Shown: positions 32,106 to 43,622, counted from the stretch's first letter. The stretch: 64,000 nt of DNA from Terrilactibacillus sp. S3-3 (GCA_030437565.1 CP129291.1:1612001-1676000), one strand, 5' to 3'. The notes: generated from the letters alone by a model not told the origin. A program made the numbers and translations.

Positions 32106-33045
32106 ATGAGTCAATTTCATGAGCCCGAAATAGAACATGGGCATTCACACGTCCACGTTCATCACAATCATTCAGCCAATAATCAGGCGCTTTTTATCAG
32201 CTTCCTTTTTATAGCAGGTTTTATGATCGTTGAGGCGGTCGGGGGTTTTTTGAGTCACAGTTTGACGCTTTTGTCCGACGCCGGTCACATGCTCAGCGAT
32301 GCTGTTTCTTTAGGCCTTAGTTTTATTGCTTTGGTTGTTGGCGCCAGAGCAGCGGCGGACAGCAACAAAACATTTGGTTATAAACGTTTTGAAATTCTGG
32401 CTGCGTTATTTAACGGCGTCCTGCTCCTCGTCATCTCCATTGTCATTATCATCGAGGCGATCGGCCGCTTCATTCGGCCGACAGCCGTTGCGAGCATTGA
32501 AATGCTGATCGTCGCAAGTATCGGTATGATCGTCAATGTGCTTGTGGCCTGGATTTTGGCGAAAGGCGATACGAGCGGCAATCTTAATATGAAAAGCGCC
32601 TTTCTGCATGTTATCGGCGATCTGCTCGGTTCGGTCGGAGCCGTTGCTGCATCTCTGATCATTTACTTTTTTAATTTATTATGCGGATCCGATAGCCAGT
32701 ATGATTGTGTCCGCGTTAATTTTGAAGAGCGGCTGGCGGGTGACAAAAGAAGCCGTCAATATTTTAATGGAAGGCAAGCCGGAAGACATTAACGTGGCGA
32801 AAATCAGGAACCGGCTTCTGGGCATTCCAGGGGTGTACGGCCTGCATGACCTGCACATTTGGACGATTACTTCCGATTTTCCTTCACTAAGCTGTCATTT
32901 GGTCGTGAATGACGGCGTTGACCGCGATCGGGTTTTAAAAGACGTCAAGCTCTGCCTGGCGGAGTTTCACTTGGAACATACAACGGTTCAAGTGGAAGGC
33001 AGAGCTTTTTCAGACTGTCACTCGGACTGCGAACAGCACGGGTAG
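32106..33045 (+). CDS. czcD: Cation diffusion facilitator CzcD, frameshifted
   Basis: Zinc/cobalt/cadmium efflux across the membrane in exchange for protons or K+. A His-rich N-terminus (EHGHSHVHVHHNHS) precedes six helices. The metal site shows in LSDAGHMLSDAVSLG and in FLHVIGDLLGSVGA. The C-terminal cytoplasmic domain has GVYGLHDLHIWTITS and ends with a metal-binding-like SDCHSDCEQHG. One break near 32680. Expression probably responds to metals through the operator upstream. ATG 32106 follows GGGGAGG. Confidence 0.92.
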
Positions 33046-33056
33046 TTTTACGGAAT

Positions 33057-33093
33057 AAAAGCGCCCTTTCCCAAAATGGAAAAGGGCGCTTTT
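33057..33093. terminator. Bidirectional terminator between czcD and thioredoxin gene
   Basis: AAAAGCGCCCTTTCC (33057-33071) pairs with GGAAAAGGGCGCTTTT (33078-33093), with an extra A bulge; A- and T-runs on both sides. Confidence 0.9.
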
Positions 33094-33097
33094 ATTT

Positions 33098-33412
33098 TCA
33101 GGCTTCCAGGGTTTGCAGATAATCGTGAATCTCTTCCGGAGTCTTATCATCTGCTCTCAAATGGGCGATTTTTTCACCGTTTTTAAAAGCAAGCAGACTT
33201 GGAATGCCGAGTACTTGATATTTTTCACCAAGTTCGGAAAATTTATCGCGATCCACTGCATACCAGTCAAATTTAAAATCTTTAACGATGTCATCGATAA
33301 ACGTGTTCAGCCGTTTGCAATCGGGACACCAAGTGGTTTCGAATTTAACGATAACCGTTTCCGGTTGATTAATGGCCTGTTCAAAAGCGTCTTTAGTTTC
33401 AATGGTTTTCAT
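33098..33412 (-). CDS. Thioredoxin-family protein (YtpP-like)
   Basis: Cytosolic thioredoxin-fold protein, 104 residues. The active site is TTWCPDCKRL rather than the classical WCGPC, as in the YtpP group. The cis-Pro loop is GIPSLLAFKNG. The ATG at 33412 with AAAGGATG upstream is preferred over the more distant ATG at 33454, which would add an unrelated MINETVKKKGCSFK. Convergent with czcD. Redox partner unknown. Confidence 0.85.
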   Translation of the reverse strand: MKTIETKDAFEQAINQPETVIVKFETTWCPDCKRLNTFIDDIVKDFKFDWYAVDRDKFSELGEKYQVLGIPSLLAFKNGEKIAHLRADDKTPEEIHDYLQTLEA

Positions 33413-33540
33413 CTTAAAAGAGCATCCTTTCTTTTTAACTGTTTCATTTATCATAGCAGATTTTTTTGCCGGTGAAAAATAAATTGTTTTGTATTAAACA
33501 ATAAAATAATTATGTAAACTAAAAATAGAACAAACAAAAT

Positions 33541-33671
33541 GATAGCCCCCTTAAATATGCCGGGCCAAAAAATATCGTCCGGCAAAAAAAAACAAATGAA
33601 TGATCATAATCTGAAAAGTTTAGCAATGGGGGCTATCCGTATAATGAGGTCCATTGCTTTGCTGTTTTTCG
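33541..33671. promoter_or_regulatory. Alternative-stem region, possible attenuator
   Basis: ATAGCCCCC (33542-33550) can pair with GGGGGCTAT (33627-33635), while AGCAATGG just before that second arm can pair with CCATTGCT about 20 bases further on. The two pairings share bases, so they exclude each other. A smaller hairpin (GCCGGGCC...GTCCGGC) lies between. On the plus strand T-rich sequence follows; on the minus strand the thioredoxin gene follows. No known riboswitch class recognised. Confidence 0.35.
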
Positions 33672-33737
33672 CTTAATAAAAAAAAACGATCGGTTTTTCT
33701 CTGCTTATGACCGACCCTGCGCCTTTAGCAAAATCCA

Positions 33738-34147
33738 TCAAGAATTGATTGTCGTGCTCACAGTCAGATTGGGCGTTGCAGTTGAAACGGATGACGCGGT
33801 GCTGGCGACATACTGGATCATGACGGTATTGCCAACAATTAGCGTTTCATTAATCACGATTTGACTTGTTGAAAGTGTATAGTCGTTGGCTAATCGCGGG
33901 GCACCATTGACAAAAACATTGGCGTATTCATTGGCAGCAAGAGAGGGCAGACTTGTGACTGAGCCGCCGGCATCATTGACGAAAGCGGATGCCGGAACGG
34001 AACGGTCGTGACACCCACACCGATCATGCCTAGGGTAATGGCGGCAAGAAATCTTCGGATAGTTGGCGCGACGGTTGTCGATGTCGAAACGGCAACATTA
34101 CCCGATACGGTGCTTGTAGCCGTGAAGTGAGGTTTTACAATCGGCAT
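33738..34147 (-). CDS. DUF4183-like (spore-surface type) protein, frameshifted
   Basis: About 137 residues. The N-terminus MPIVKPHFTATSTVSG is followed by a Ser/Thr/Val-rich region; after a break near 33990 the frame continues as SVTSLPSLAANEYANVFVNG, then DYTLSTSQIVINETLIVG and MIQYVASTASS, ending LTVSTTINS. The pattern of N-Y-x-N-V-F-V-N-G followed by an extended strand-rich tail resembles DUF4183 proteins, which often accompany exosporium or spore-coat genes in bacilli. Function unproven. Confidence 0.5.
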
Positions 34148-34195
34148 AAAACCCCTCCTAAAATTCGAATTTTAACCAATAGCCTTTCATACTAA

Positions 34196-35025
34196 TCTCT
34201 TAAAGCAGCGGTACAAAAGGTTGTCCAATCAAGCAAGGGGGACTTTGGGGAAGCGGCGGCTTCTAAGATTAATATATTCAAAATTAGTAGAATTGGTTCG
34301 CAAGGCGGGTAACAGTTTAGGCCCCATGTTCTACAGATTAAGCCCGAGGTTCAACAGATTAAGCCCGAGGTTCAACAGATTAAGCCCGAGGTTCAACGGT
34401 TTAGGCCCGAGGTTCAATAGTTTAAGCTCGAGGTTCAACAGTTTAAGTCCGAGATTCGGCAGTTTAGACTTGAGTTTCGGCAGGTTAGCACTGAGGTCGG
34501 CGGCAGTTTAGGCCCGAGGTCCGGCAGGTTAGCACTGAGGTCCGGCAGATTAAGCCCGAGGTCCGGCAGATTAAGCCCGAGGTTCAACAGTTTAGGCCCG
34601 AGGTTCAACAGTTTAAGCCCGAGGTTCAACAGCTTAAGCCCGAGCTTCAACAGTTTAAGTCCCACGTTCAACAGTTTAGGCCCGATGTTCAACAGTTTAA
34701 GCCTGAGGTTCAACAGTTTAAGCTCGATGTTCAACAGTTTAAGCCTGATGTTCAACAGTTTAAGCTCGATGTTCAACAGTTTAAGCTCGATGTTCAACAG
34801 TTTAAGCCCGATGTTCAACAGTTTAAGCTCGATGTTCAACAGTTTAAGCCCGAGGTTCAACAGTTTAAGCCCGAGGTTCAACAGTTTAAGCCTGAGGTTC
34901 AACAGTTTAAGCTCGATGTTCAACAGTTTAAGCCCGAGGTTCAACAGTTTAAGCTCGATGTTCAACAGTTTAAGCCCGAGGTTCAACAGTTTAAGCCTGA
35001 GGTTCAACAGTTTAAGCCCTGACCC
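34196..35025 (+). CDS. Heptad-repeat protein QQFKPEV (disrupted frame)
   Basis: Not a recognised family. A frame opening after 34195 reads AAVQKVVQSSKGDFGEAAASK and continues into about 33 heptads of the type VQQFKPE, ending QQFKP and a TGA near 35023. This frame is preferred to the other two because the differences between copies are mild in it: E/D, synonymous Pro codons, or Pro/Leu. It carries two C-to-T stops (TAA at 34310, TAG near 34416) and a small insertion near 34500. From about 34515 to the end it is open. No ATG start is visible. Alternative frames encode RFNSLSP (plus) or LKLLNLG (minus) heptads. Confidence 0.35.
34310..35022. repeat. 21-bp direct tandem repeat, about 34 copies
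   Basis: The unit is CAACAGTTTAAGCCCGAGGTT with copies ordered head to tail at exact 21-base spacing from 34310 to 35022, apart from a +2 offset near 34500. Variation is concentrated in the CCCGAGG part (CTCGATG, CCTGAGG, CCTGATG). Early copies (34310-34560) are more diverged, with CGGCAG instead of CAACAG. The period is a multiple of three, so all frames encode heptads. Confidence 0.95.
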
Positions 35026-35261
35026 TGTCAGGTAAGAGCTAGTTATAAGTGTAACTTATTTACTAAAATCATTTATTTACACAAAATAATTTATATTCCT
35101 GGGAGAGTAAGCTGCGGGCTTCTTGTTAACCGGGAAAGGAAAAAGAGGGCCGTAGGGGACCTGCGTGGAATAGCCCCTAAGCTGCAGAAATCAGGAAATG
35201 AATGACTTGCCCAAAAAGATTGGACCTTATCAAACCGGGCGATCAATTTGCTCGCTTTTTG

Positions 35262-36179
35262 TCAACGGTGGTTTTGGTAGACATTGGCTTTTGAAAGCTG
35301 TCTAATGATTTCCAGTTCTTTATCATTGAGCTCAGGCGAAGAAGCCGCTGCCACATTGGATAGAAGCTGGGGCAGCCGGCTTGCTCCAGGTACGACGGCA
35401 GCAACGGCCGGCGCCGCCAAAACATAACGGATAGCGGTTGCCGATAACGGCCGTTTATTTGACAGCTTCTCGTTTAGATTTGAGAGTATATTTTTGAGTG
35501 CCTGTTCACTGTGATCAAGATAGCCGTCTTTAGGAATTTTATGGTATCCTTGGTCGGATAAGATCCCCTGTGCGATCGGGCCGCGGGCGATGACACTGAT
35601 GTCATGTTGTTCCAGCAATCCGAGAATGCTTTCTTCCGGGCGTCTGTCAAGAATGCTGTACTGCATCATCATCACACTGACAATCGATGACTTTCCGATG
35701 TATTCACGGATCACGTTCGGCCTGATCGAACTGATCCCGTATGCGCGGATCACGCCTTCCCGCTTAAGTTCTTCGAAAGCTTCGATGGTTTCATCGATCG
35801 GGTCCTCAATGGTGCCGCCGTGGAGCTGAAACAAATCAATATAATCGGTTTTCAGCCGCTTTAAACTGCCTTTTACGGCTTCTTTAATGTAACATTTCGA
35901 TGGATCCCAATACCATCCTTCTTTGCCGTGCTCCCAATGATTGCCCGCTTTCGTTGCCAGGACAACCTGACTCCGCCTCCCTTTTAATGCTTCTCCGAGA
36001 ATGGTTTCGATTTTTCCGTAGCCATAGAGGTCGGCCGTGTCGATCAGATTGACGCCTCGCTCGATGGCCTCATGAATCAAATATATCGCTTCCTTCTTAT
36101 CTTGAGGAAGGGACATCGTACCAAGCCCGATTCCACTGACATATAAGTCTGATTTTCCAAGCCGGTTCTGTTTCATCAT
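35262..36179 (-). CDS. yqkF: Aldo/keto reductase (YqkF-like)
   Basis: NADPH-dependent carbonyl reductase, 305 residues, intact. The catalytic tetrad is visible: Asp and Tyr in LIDTADLYGYG, Lys in VLATKAGNHW and His in DLFQLHGG. The C-terminal cofactor part has AAVVPGASRLPQLLSN. In B. subtilis yqkF precedes nudF; here about 14 kb of accessory DNA separates this gene from nudF, suggesting that the island inserted between them. Substrate unknown. Confidence 0.85.
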   Translation of the reverse strand: MMKQNRLGKSDLYVSGIGLGTMSLPQDKKEAIYLIHEAIERGVNLIDTADLYGYGKIETILGEALKGRRSQVVLATKAGNHWEHGKEGWYWDPSKCYIKEAVKGSLKRLKTDYIDLFQLHGGTIEDPIDETIEAFEELKREGVIRAYGISSIRPNVIREYIGKSSIVSVMMMQYSILDRRPEESILGLLEQHDISVIARGPIAQGILSDQGYHKIPKDGYLDHSEQALKNILSNLNEKLSNKRPLSATAIRYVLAAPAVAAVVPGASRLPQLLSNVAAASSPELNDKELEIIRQLSKANVYQNHR

Positions 36180-36449
36180 AACATCTCCTGTCCGTTTGCT
36201 GCCGGCGGAAGGTTGCGAGCAACTTTCAGAGCGGCAACTTATGATATATGATCATTATACACTGTTTAAAATTTGACACATTTCTCCTTAAAAATTCAAT
36301 TGACGACAATAACGGGTATCCATTATAATTTTATCAAAAGATTCTAATAATTAAAAAGGTCGTCAATGGGCAGGTTTCAGGATTATTTTTTGTGATAAGT
36401 GGGTCATACTGAAATCTGCTTTTTTTGAAGCCTTTCAGGGGGAGAAAAA

Positions 36450-39400
36450 ATGTATAAGCGAGCGATCAGTATTCTGCTTTGCCTAACACTACTGATCAGC
36501 ATCCTCCTGCCGATGGACGCTTTGGCTAATGATTCGCAGGCATCCGAAGAATCCGGAGGGAATACAGGCCGAACGGATGATAACAGCGGCGGCGGTGGTG
36601 ATGGAAAGAGAGAACTTGTCGATGAGCGAGATGCTTATTCCAAAACGTTTGTCGATGATCAGGGGCGACTGACAAAAGAGATCTATGCTGAACCGATTCA
36701 CTATAAGAAGTCGGGAAAATGGCAGACGATTTCCGATGATTTAGTGAATGACTCCGGCTCCGAAGCGCTTGAAACCGATACAACGCAATTGCAAGCGAAA
36801 TTCCCGAAAAGAATGAAAGACAAATTCCAAAAAAACCAGGGCATTACCTATGGTTCCGGTGACAATGCGCTCAGCATCACGAGCCTTAAAGCCGTGAATG
36901 ATACCGGCACGTTATGGCCCAATACGTCCTCCAAGGTAGAAAATAAAAAGAATCAGATTCTGTACCAAAATATTTTTCCAAGCATGGATCTGCGCCATAT
37001 CTCTTTCAATAAAGAGGTAAAGGAAGATTGGATTCTTCATAAATATGAGGGGATTCACCAATTTGAATATGAAATCAACACAAAGTTGATCCCTCATCTG
37101 AATGATAATGGATCGATCGGATTTTATAAAGACAGTCAGCTTCAACACAAGGTGTTTGAAATGCCCAAGCCGGTGATGGAGGACTCCAATTACAATACCG
37201 GATTAGGCAGCGGCGTCAAATCGACGCAGCTGCACTATACCCTCACCAAAGTCGGCGATCAGAGTTATCAGGTGCGCCTGGATGCGGACAAAGACTGGCT
37301 GACGTCACCGGATCGCGTGTACCCGATCTACATTGATCCTTCCGTGACGATTGATATATTAGGTGATACGTTTATATCAAGCGCCTACCCAACAACGAAT
37401 TATAATAAAGAGTGGGATTCTTCACAGGGTGAGTATGTGCTAAAAGTGGGGAAATATGACAGTACAACAGGGACCAACTATGCTTTCATGAAATTTGAAA
37501 TTGTCGGCGACCTAAAGGGGTCGGTGATCGATTCGGCCGATCTGAAGGCTTATGTCACTCATTCTTATTATGCCAGTCAGAAAACCGGCATCTGGATCGA
37601 CCGCGTGACGAGCGCTCCGTGGTATGTGAATGAGCTGACATGGAACAATAGACCCAGTTCAACCAATATCACCAGTACATCTGTCGCCCGCGATCAATGG
37701 GCCGATTTCAATGTGAAAAGCGCCGTGCAGGGGATGGTGGACGGTGATTATCCAAACTACGGGTTCAAAATCCATGAGAACGGCAATGGGCAAACGTATT
37801 GGAAGAAGATAACAGCCGCCGAAAGCACGAATAAAGCGAAACTGGTCATCTCCTATCATTACCCAACGATGAAAAATCCGACGGTTTCGGCGACTCAATA
37901 CGGAAAGGGCGACACGACGGGATATGTCAATGTGAGCTGGCCGTCCGTGACGGGGGCCTCGTCATATGACCTGCAAATGTTTGACGGCAAAGGATTCGAA
38001 ACGGTCTATTCAGGGACGGCGACCAGCTGGACGTCCAAATCAAAAAAAAAAAAATATTTCCCAAATCTCCTTATTCCAGCAGTTCGACATATAAAGTAGA
38101 CGGGACAGGCGTGGAGCTTGCCGTTGATCCGAGCCCTTTCTACAGCGCAAAAAACGGAGCGGCCACCACGCGCAAAGAAAGAATACGGGTTCCGGGTGAT
38201 CGCAAAGTATGCCAGCGGAAACAGTCCCCCCTCGTCGGAAGTAAAAAAAGCGATTCCGGCCGATCTTGTCGAAACGCCGGACAGACCGGATGTGAAGAGC
38301 TACGCTTATTCTGAAACCGATGCGGTCAATAAGGGCCGGGGCTGGCTGGACATCTCTTGGGATGCCGTTCCCAATGCCACAGGTTACAAAGTACTGATCT
38401 ACAATGGGAAAAAATCTGAGGAATACAGTGTCGGCAATGTCACAAAATGGTCGACGAAAGGTCAGAATATTTGGCCGACGGACAGTGAAATTGCCGCCGG
38501 AAAGTACGATTTGCATAGTGATAAGAACGGGGCGGAACTGCCGATTGATCCGAACCCGGTCTATAAAAATTCGGCGGCTGACGGCGGCGACTATGCGTCT
38601 TTCCATCGTTATTCAATCCGCATAAAAGCTGTGTCGGCACTCGGAACGACGCCGTACTCAGATTCGCAGTACGGATATTCCACTGGAAACACCTAAAAAT
38701 GTGAGCGGAAGCGGAGAACTTTTGGATCCTGTCACCAATAAGGGCGCCCTGACGATTAAATGGGATGCCGTTTCAGGTGCCGGCGGCTATAAAGTCGAAC
38801 TCTTTGACGGGAAGGCTTATAAGTCATTTGATGTCGGCAAAGTAACCTCCTGGAATACTTCGGGACAAACCTTGTTTAACGATGTCAAGGATCTGCCGGC
38901 CGACCCGACTCTGGCTTATCAGGAAAATGGAGCGGCGCAATCGTTCATTGATAAAAAAGCGTATCAATTCCGAGTCAAAGCGTATCGATATAATGACGAA
39001 ACCGCCCCGTCAAGCGAACAAGAAAAAATGAGCGGCGAACGGGGACTAAGCGGGCCGTCATCTACCGCGTACAGCTCAATCCCCATGCGTGAGGATTTGC
39101 TGGGACTTGAAGACTCCTTCACATACGGCACGCATGAAATGGGAAACGCGGATATCTCCGTCAACGTGACGACCAATATGGTGATGATGAAGGTCACCGA
39201 CCAGTCGCTATTCACGCGAGGACCGCTGGATTTTGATTTGACCAGAACCTATAATTCCCGTTCCAATCGGCCGTCAGCATTCGGCAATGGCTGGACGTTT
39301 GCCGGGAATGAATCGCTGACCAAGAAAGACACGAGTGATAACGCGACACTGTACTATGAAGATGAAGATGGCACGCGTCATGAATTTGATTATGACACAA

Positions 39401-42400
39401 GCAAAAATGCCTATGTGTCCCCGAAAGGCAAATACTTGACGTTAACAAAAGAAACCGTGAACGGGGCGGCGGGCTACCGGCTCAAAGACACTGATGGGTT
39501 TTCCAAACTGTTTGAGCAGGATCCAAGCGATGCGGCGAGATATCGCCTATCCGCCTATCAAGATGCCAATAAAAATCGGATCCTTTTTAAGCATACAGGC
39601 GATCAGTTAACAGAAATCGCCGAGGTGGACGATTCAGGGAATACCGTTCGAAACAGCATCAAGCTGAGCTATACCGATGGTCTGATGATCACAGCCGTCA
39701 CTTTCAAAGATCGTTCCATTAACTATCAATATGATCATCATCAACTCGTCAAGACAACGATCAAGGCCAGCGGGACTTCGAAAACTTTAACAAACAGTTT
39801 TGACTATGATGAAGACGGCCAGATGAGCGAATACACAGATAGCAAGGGAAATGTCGATACCATCAGTTATGACGATCACCAATTGACGCTTCTGGAACCG
39901 CAGAAATCCGGCGCCGAATCGGTATCGACAACATACAGTTATGATGATAAAAACAATACCTTCGAAGCCAGCGATACAGGCGGCCGGACGACGATCTATA
40001 AGCGGGATAAAGATCATAATACCTATACCGTCATTGAAACGGAGAACGCGGACGGCACCACGTCGAAAGTGACTGAAGACGCCAACTATAATGTGCTCAG
40101 CGAAACGGATGAGAATGGGAAAACAGCCACCCATACTTATGATGACCGCGGCAATGTCCTCAGTGATACGGACAAAGAAGGAAGACCACCACTTACCGTT
40201 ATGATGATCAAAATCATGTGATCGAAAAAGTGGATCCGGATGGGACGAAGACGACGAATCAGTACAGCGGCGATAATCTGACGCGCTCGCAGATCGGCGA
40301 AGAAGTGACGCAGTACGAATACGATGCCTACGGCCGCCAGACCAAGGTCATCTATCCGAACGGGACGTACAGCACAACGGCCTACCAGGACAGTGACCTG
40401 AAGGAAATCGAGAAAGACGCCAAAGGGAACACCACTTCCACCACTTACAATGATTATGGACAGACCATCAGCGAAATCGATGCCGACGGCCGGACGACGA
40501 GCGAAACATATGATCCGCTGAATCCGGAAATCAAAACTTCGGTGACTGACGGCAATGGCCACAAGACAAGCTATGTATATGACGATAACGGGAATATGAC
40601 CTCGCTGACCAATGCTTCAGGCAAGACAAAGACCTTTACGTATAACGGCAATGATCAGCTGCTGACGACCGAGTTTCCCAGCGGCCAGACCACGATGAAA
40701 ACGACCAATACGTATGACGATAATGGAAATCTGTCCAGAGTGACCGAAAATTCGGGGATCGTAGAACAATATAGTTACGATGATGTCGATCAGCTGACTA
40801 AAGCGGTTATTCAGAAAAACGGGCAAAACGTTTTGGGATGGACCAATACGTATGACGATGCCGGGCAGGTCACCGGGCGAACGTTGACCGATTTAACGAC
40901 CAATACACCGCTCGTTCAGAAAAAATGGACCTATACGGCCGATAACCAGCCGGCGACATTCACTCAGGGAAACTATCAGTCGGCCAGTACGTACGATGAA
41001 AATGACCAACTGTCTGAACAGAAATTTTCGTTTGCCGACAGCAGCCAGCCCTTTGATCTGAAGCAGTCCTTCAGCTATACGCCGGAGGGCAAGATCAAGA
41101 GTGCCAGCGCGGCCGAGACCGGCGGCTCATCGCTATTAAGCCTAGCGTACACTTATGACTTGAAACAAAATAAATCCCCATTGACTACGGCAGTGGGCTG
41201 TTTAAAAAACAGCTGGCCTACGATGACGCCAACAACCTGACTTCGTTATCTTATACCGAGGGTTCAGATTCGACGCCGGCTTTGAGCTTCACCTATGCTT
41301 ATGACCATTCAGGCAACATCACAAAGGAGACGAGCGCGGCAGGCGATACGTCATATACTTATGACGGAAATAATCAGCTGATCAAAGAGGTGCTGCCGGG
41401 CGGCACGACGAATAGCTATGAGTATGACGCGGCGGGCAATCGGACATCGGCGAAGCTGAACAGCAAAACAAATACCTACACGTATAATGACGCCAATCAA
41501 GTGGTGACGAAAAACGGCACGGCCTTTAAATATGACGCCGACGGCAACTTGATTCAAGATGACCAGTACAAGTATGAATACAATGCCTTAGGTGCGCAGA
41601 CCAGAGTCAGCAAGCTTGACGGGACGGAGGCCGCCCGCTATGAATACGATGAAAACGGCCTGCGGACGAAAAAAATCATCGGCGACCAAACCATCGAATA
41701 TGCGTACGACGGCGACGCGAACAACCTCGTGCTGGAGGTAACGAAAAAGAACAACCGGATTCAAACCTACCGCTATTTTCAATGGGATGACAGCGGAAAT
41801 CCCGTGGGAATGGCGGTCAAAGAGAAGAACGGATCAGGCGCGTGGCAGACAAAGCCGTATTATTTCTGGACCAACCAGCGCGGCGACGTGACGGCGATCG
41901 TCGATAGTTCCGGTGCCAAGGTCGGCGCCTATACGTACGACGCCTTTGGCAATGAACAGAGCGAAACCGGCGACATCGCAAAGAGCAACCCAATCCGCTA
42001 TGCCGGCTATTACTACGATACGGAAACGAAACACGACTATCTGAAGGCCCGTTACTATGATCCGCAAAACGGCAACTTCCTGGCGCTCGATCCCCATCCG
42101 GGCGATGACGACGACCCTGTCTCGCAGAACGGCTATACGTATGCCGGGAATAATCCGGTGATGAATGTGGATCCGAGCGGACAGTATTGGAGGAATCACT
42201 GGTGGAATTCAAGATGGTTTGTCTCCAATCTTATTAATGCGGCAATAACAGTTGTCACTGGGAAGCCAGTAAGTTTACTGTCTAAATTTTTTAAAAAACA
42301 ATCAAAAAAAAAATATCTGAGTCATGCTGCGAGACTCCATTTCTCAAATAAAGTGAAAAGACGCTTAATAGCTACTGGTATATCTTATAAACTTGCTAAT

Positions 42401-42526
42401 AGGATAGTAAATGTTATCAATGCATCTTTCCAAATATGGATGTGGTATTCTGATCCAGGTAAAAAAATATTTTCTATTTTAGACTCCAGAGATCATAAGC
42501 GTAATAATGGATATTTGAACTATTAA
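36450..42526 (+). CDS. wapA: WapA-type RHS/YD-repeat polymorphic toxin (about 2,020 aa), frameshifted
   Basis: Secreted, wall-associated contact-dependent toxin. Domains in order: signal peptide (SILLCLTLLISILLP, cleavage near ALAND); a DNRLRE-type binding region (TFISSAYPTTNYNKEW to KLVISYHYP, about residues 300-480); three fibronectin-like modules (each with a W-D/P-V...GYKV pattern, about 490-860); an RHS entry region (RGPLDFDLTRTYNS); then roughly 40 YD repeats (YEYDAYGRQT and similar). The core closes with YYYDTETKHDYLKARYYDP and a GYTYAGNNPVMNVDPSG junction. After it comes a 110-residue variable tail (NHWWNSRWFVSNLINAAI to NNGYLNY), the presumed toxin. Breaks at about 38040, 38140, 38695, 40190 and 41180. 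RBS GGGGGAG before the ATG. Confidence 0.9.
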
Positions 42527-42814
42527 CATTTACTTGAATTCAGGAGGAACGTCAGAGCGTGGACTCAGTGAGACATGGGAGGATCAGCCACCATGAGTAT
42601 GTGGAGATCCAAAGTGCGATCAAACCGTCTGGTTTACTAATTAAAGGAGACTAATAGAGTTTCCTCTATTCCCGCCTGAACAGTGGCACCTTTATTTTGA
42701 TTTAAATACCTGTATTGTCCAGATGTAAAATGTCGTTTCAATCTAATAGGGAAGATATTTGGAGAAAACACGAGATATTTTAAGAAAACACTTATTTCAC
42801 TGAGGGAGGAAAAT
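42527..42814 (+). other. AT-rich gap with a short tail-like remnant
   Basis: Between the toxin stop and the first candidate immunity gene. One frame (42559-42655) reads VDSVRHGRISHHEYVEIQSA and then SGLLIKGD and a stop, without a good start; it may be the end of an older toxin tip or immunity gene. Not recognised. Confidence 0.3.
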
Positions 42815-43330
42815 ATGGACGATTATTCGAGAGGTATTGAATATTTACCCATCATTATCTCAGCTTTCCTTTTATTATGGAAATGGACAGTTACAGTTAA
42901 AACTTATTTTTTCTCAAAAAAACTTTATTACAATATTGTCGTTGTTTTAATGATTGTTCTGTCGACGTTGTATTTTTATTACATTGGCAAATATGGGAAA
43001 GGATTTTGTAGTTTTTGGGCAGCATTCACTTTTGCGGGTCTAGTCAACGGAAACATGTTCTATGATAAAAGTGACAGTGAAAATATTCTTGGACAATTGA
43101 CTCTGCTAGATAAAGCAGGTTATATATTAAGCTTAATTGTTGGGGTTTTCATGCTGATTTTTTCCTACATGAAAATAAATAATTTCAGTTTGTATGCTTG
43201 GATTGGAGGAGAAAGAGTTTTTAAATTTGACATAATTTCCAAAACCCTTTTTGCTTTGCTGGGGTTATCTCTCGTTTTCATTAATAAAATGACTGTCAAG
43301 AAGGTGCACAATTATTTAAAGAACAGATGA
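42815..43330 (+). CDS. Four-helix membrane protein, candidate immunity to the WapA tail
   Basis: Intact 171-residue protein, not recognised. Helices at about residues 9-25, 37-56, 66-82, 102-121 and 141-158 with a Lys-rich cytoplasmic end (KKVHNYLKNR). First complete gene after the toxin, in the same direction, AT-rich like the toxin tail. A multi-span membrane immunity protein would fit a toxin acting at or through the membrane. GAGGGAGG lies seven bases before the ATG. Function inferred from position only. Confidence 0.55.
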   Translation: MDDYSRGIEYLPIIISAFLLLWKWTVTVKTYFFSKKLYYNIVVVLMIVLSTLYFYYIGKYGKGFCSFWAAFTFAGLVNGNMFYDKSDSENILGQLTLLDKAGYILSLIVGVFMLIFSYMKINNFSLYAWIGGERVFKFDIISKTLFALLGLSLVFINKMTVKKVHNYLKNR

Positions 43331-43348
43331 TTCCTTTCTACATTAATT

Positions 43349-43622
43349 GAAGGAAACGTTTATTTCAAGAGAAAAAATTATTTATCAGCAAAGTTAATGA
43401 CATCACTTATTACAGAGATTGTATTGTCGCACATGATAAACTGTTTTTCATCAAAAAAGATTGCTCTGTAACGGAAATATTCAAAAATAGATCATTATCG
43501 AAGAGAAATTTTATAAGCGATCTTCTAAAATTGTGCCCATTCAAGCAGAAATCGCGGATTCTGAATCAATAAAAATCATAACTCAATCAAAAGATATCAT
43601 CCGATTAATTATCGAAAACTAG
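43349..43622 (+). pseudogene. Small AT-rich gene, possible second immunity gene, frameshifted
   Basis: Starting at TTG 43349 (KETFISRE) and moving frame in the A-run near 43375 gives KKLFISKVNDITYYRDCIVAHD, then FFIKKDCSVTEIFKNRSL. A second shift near 43528 leads to QAEIADSESIKIITQSKDII and TAG at 43620-43622. About 90 residues. It has the base composition of the toxin-immunity spacers. I do not recognise the family. Confidence 0.35.

Noticed and set aside
34435..35007. Minus-strand protein of LKLLNLG heptads
   Set aside because: It has only a TTG start inside the repeat, and between-copy changes in this frame are radical (Gly/Glu/Arg), unlike the plus QQFKPEV frame.
34310..35022. CRISPR array
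   Set aside because: The repeats abut with no spacers and the period is a constant 21 bases, so this is a coding-type tandem repeat.
41817..42212. Long minus-strand frames opposite the RHS cores (also near 43933, 45553 and 47272)
   Set aside because: They recur wherever the RHS core recurs and mirror its codon bias; the plus frame encodes clear YD-repeat motifs.
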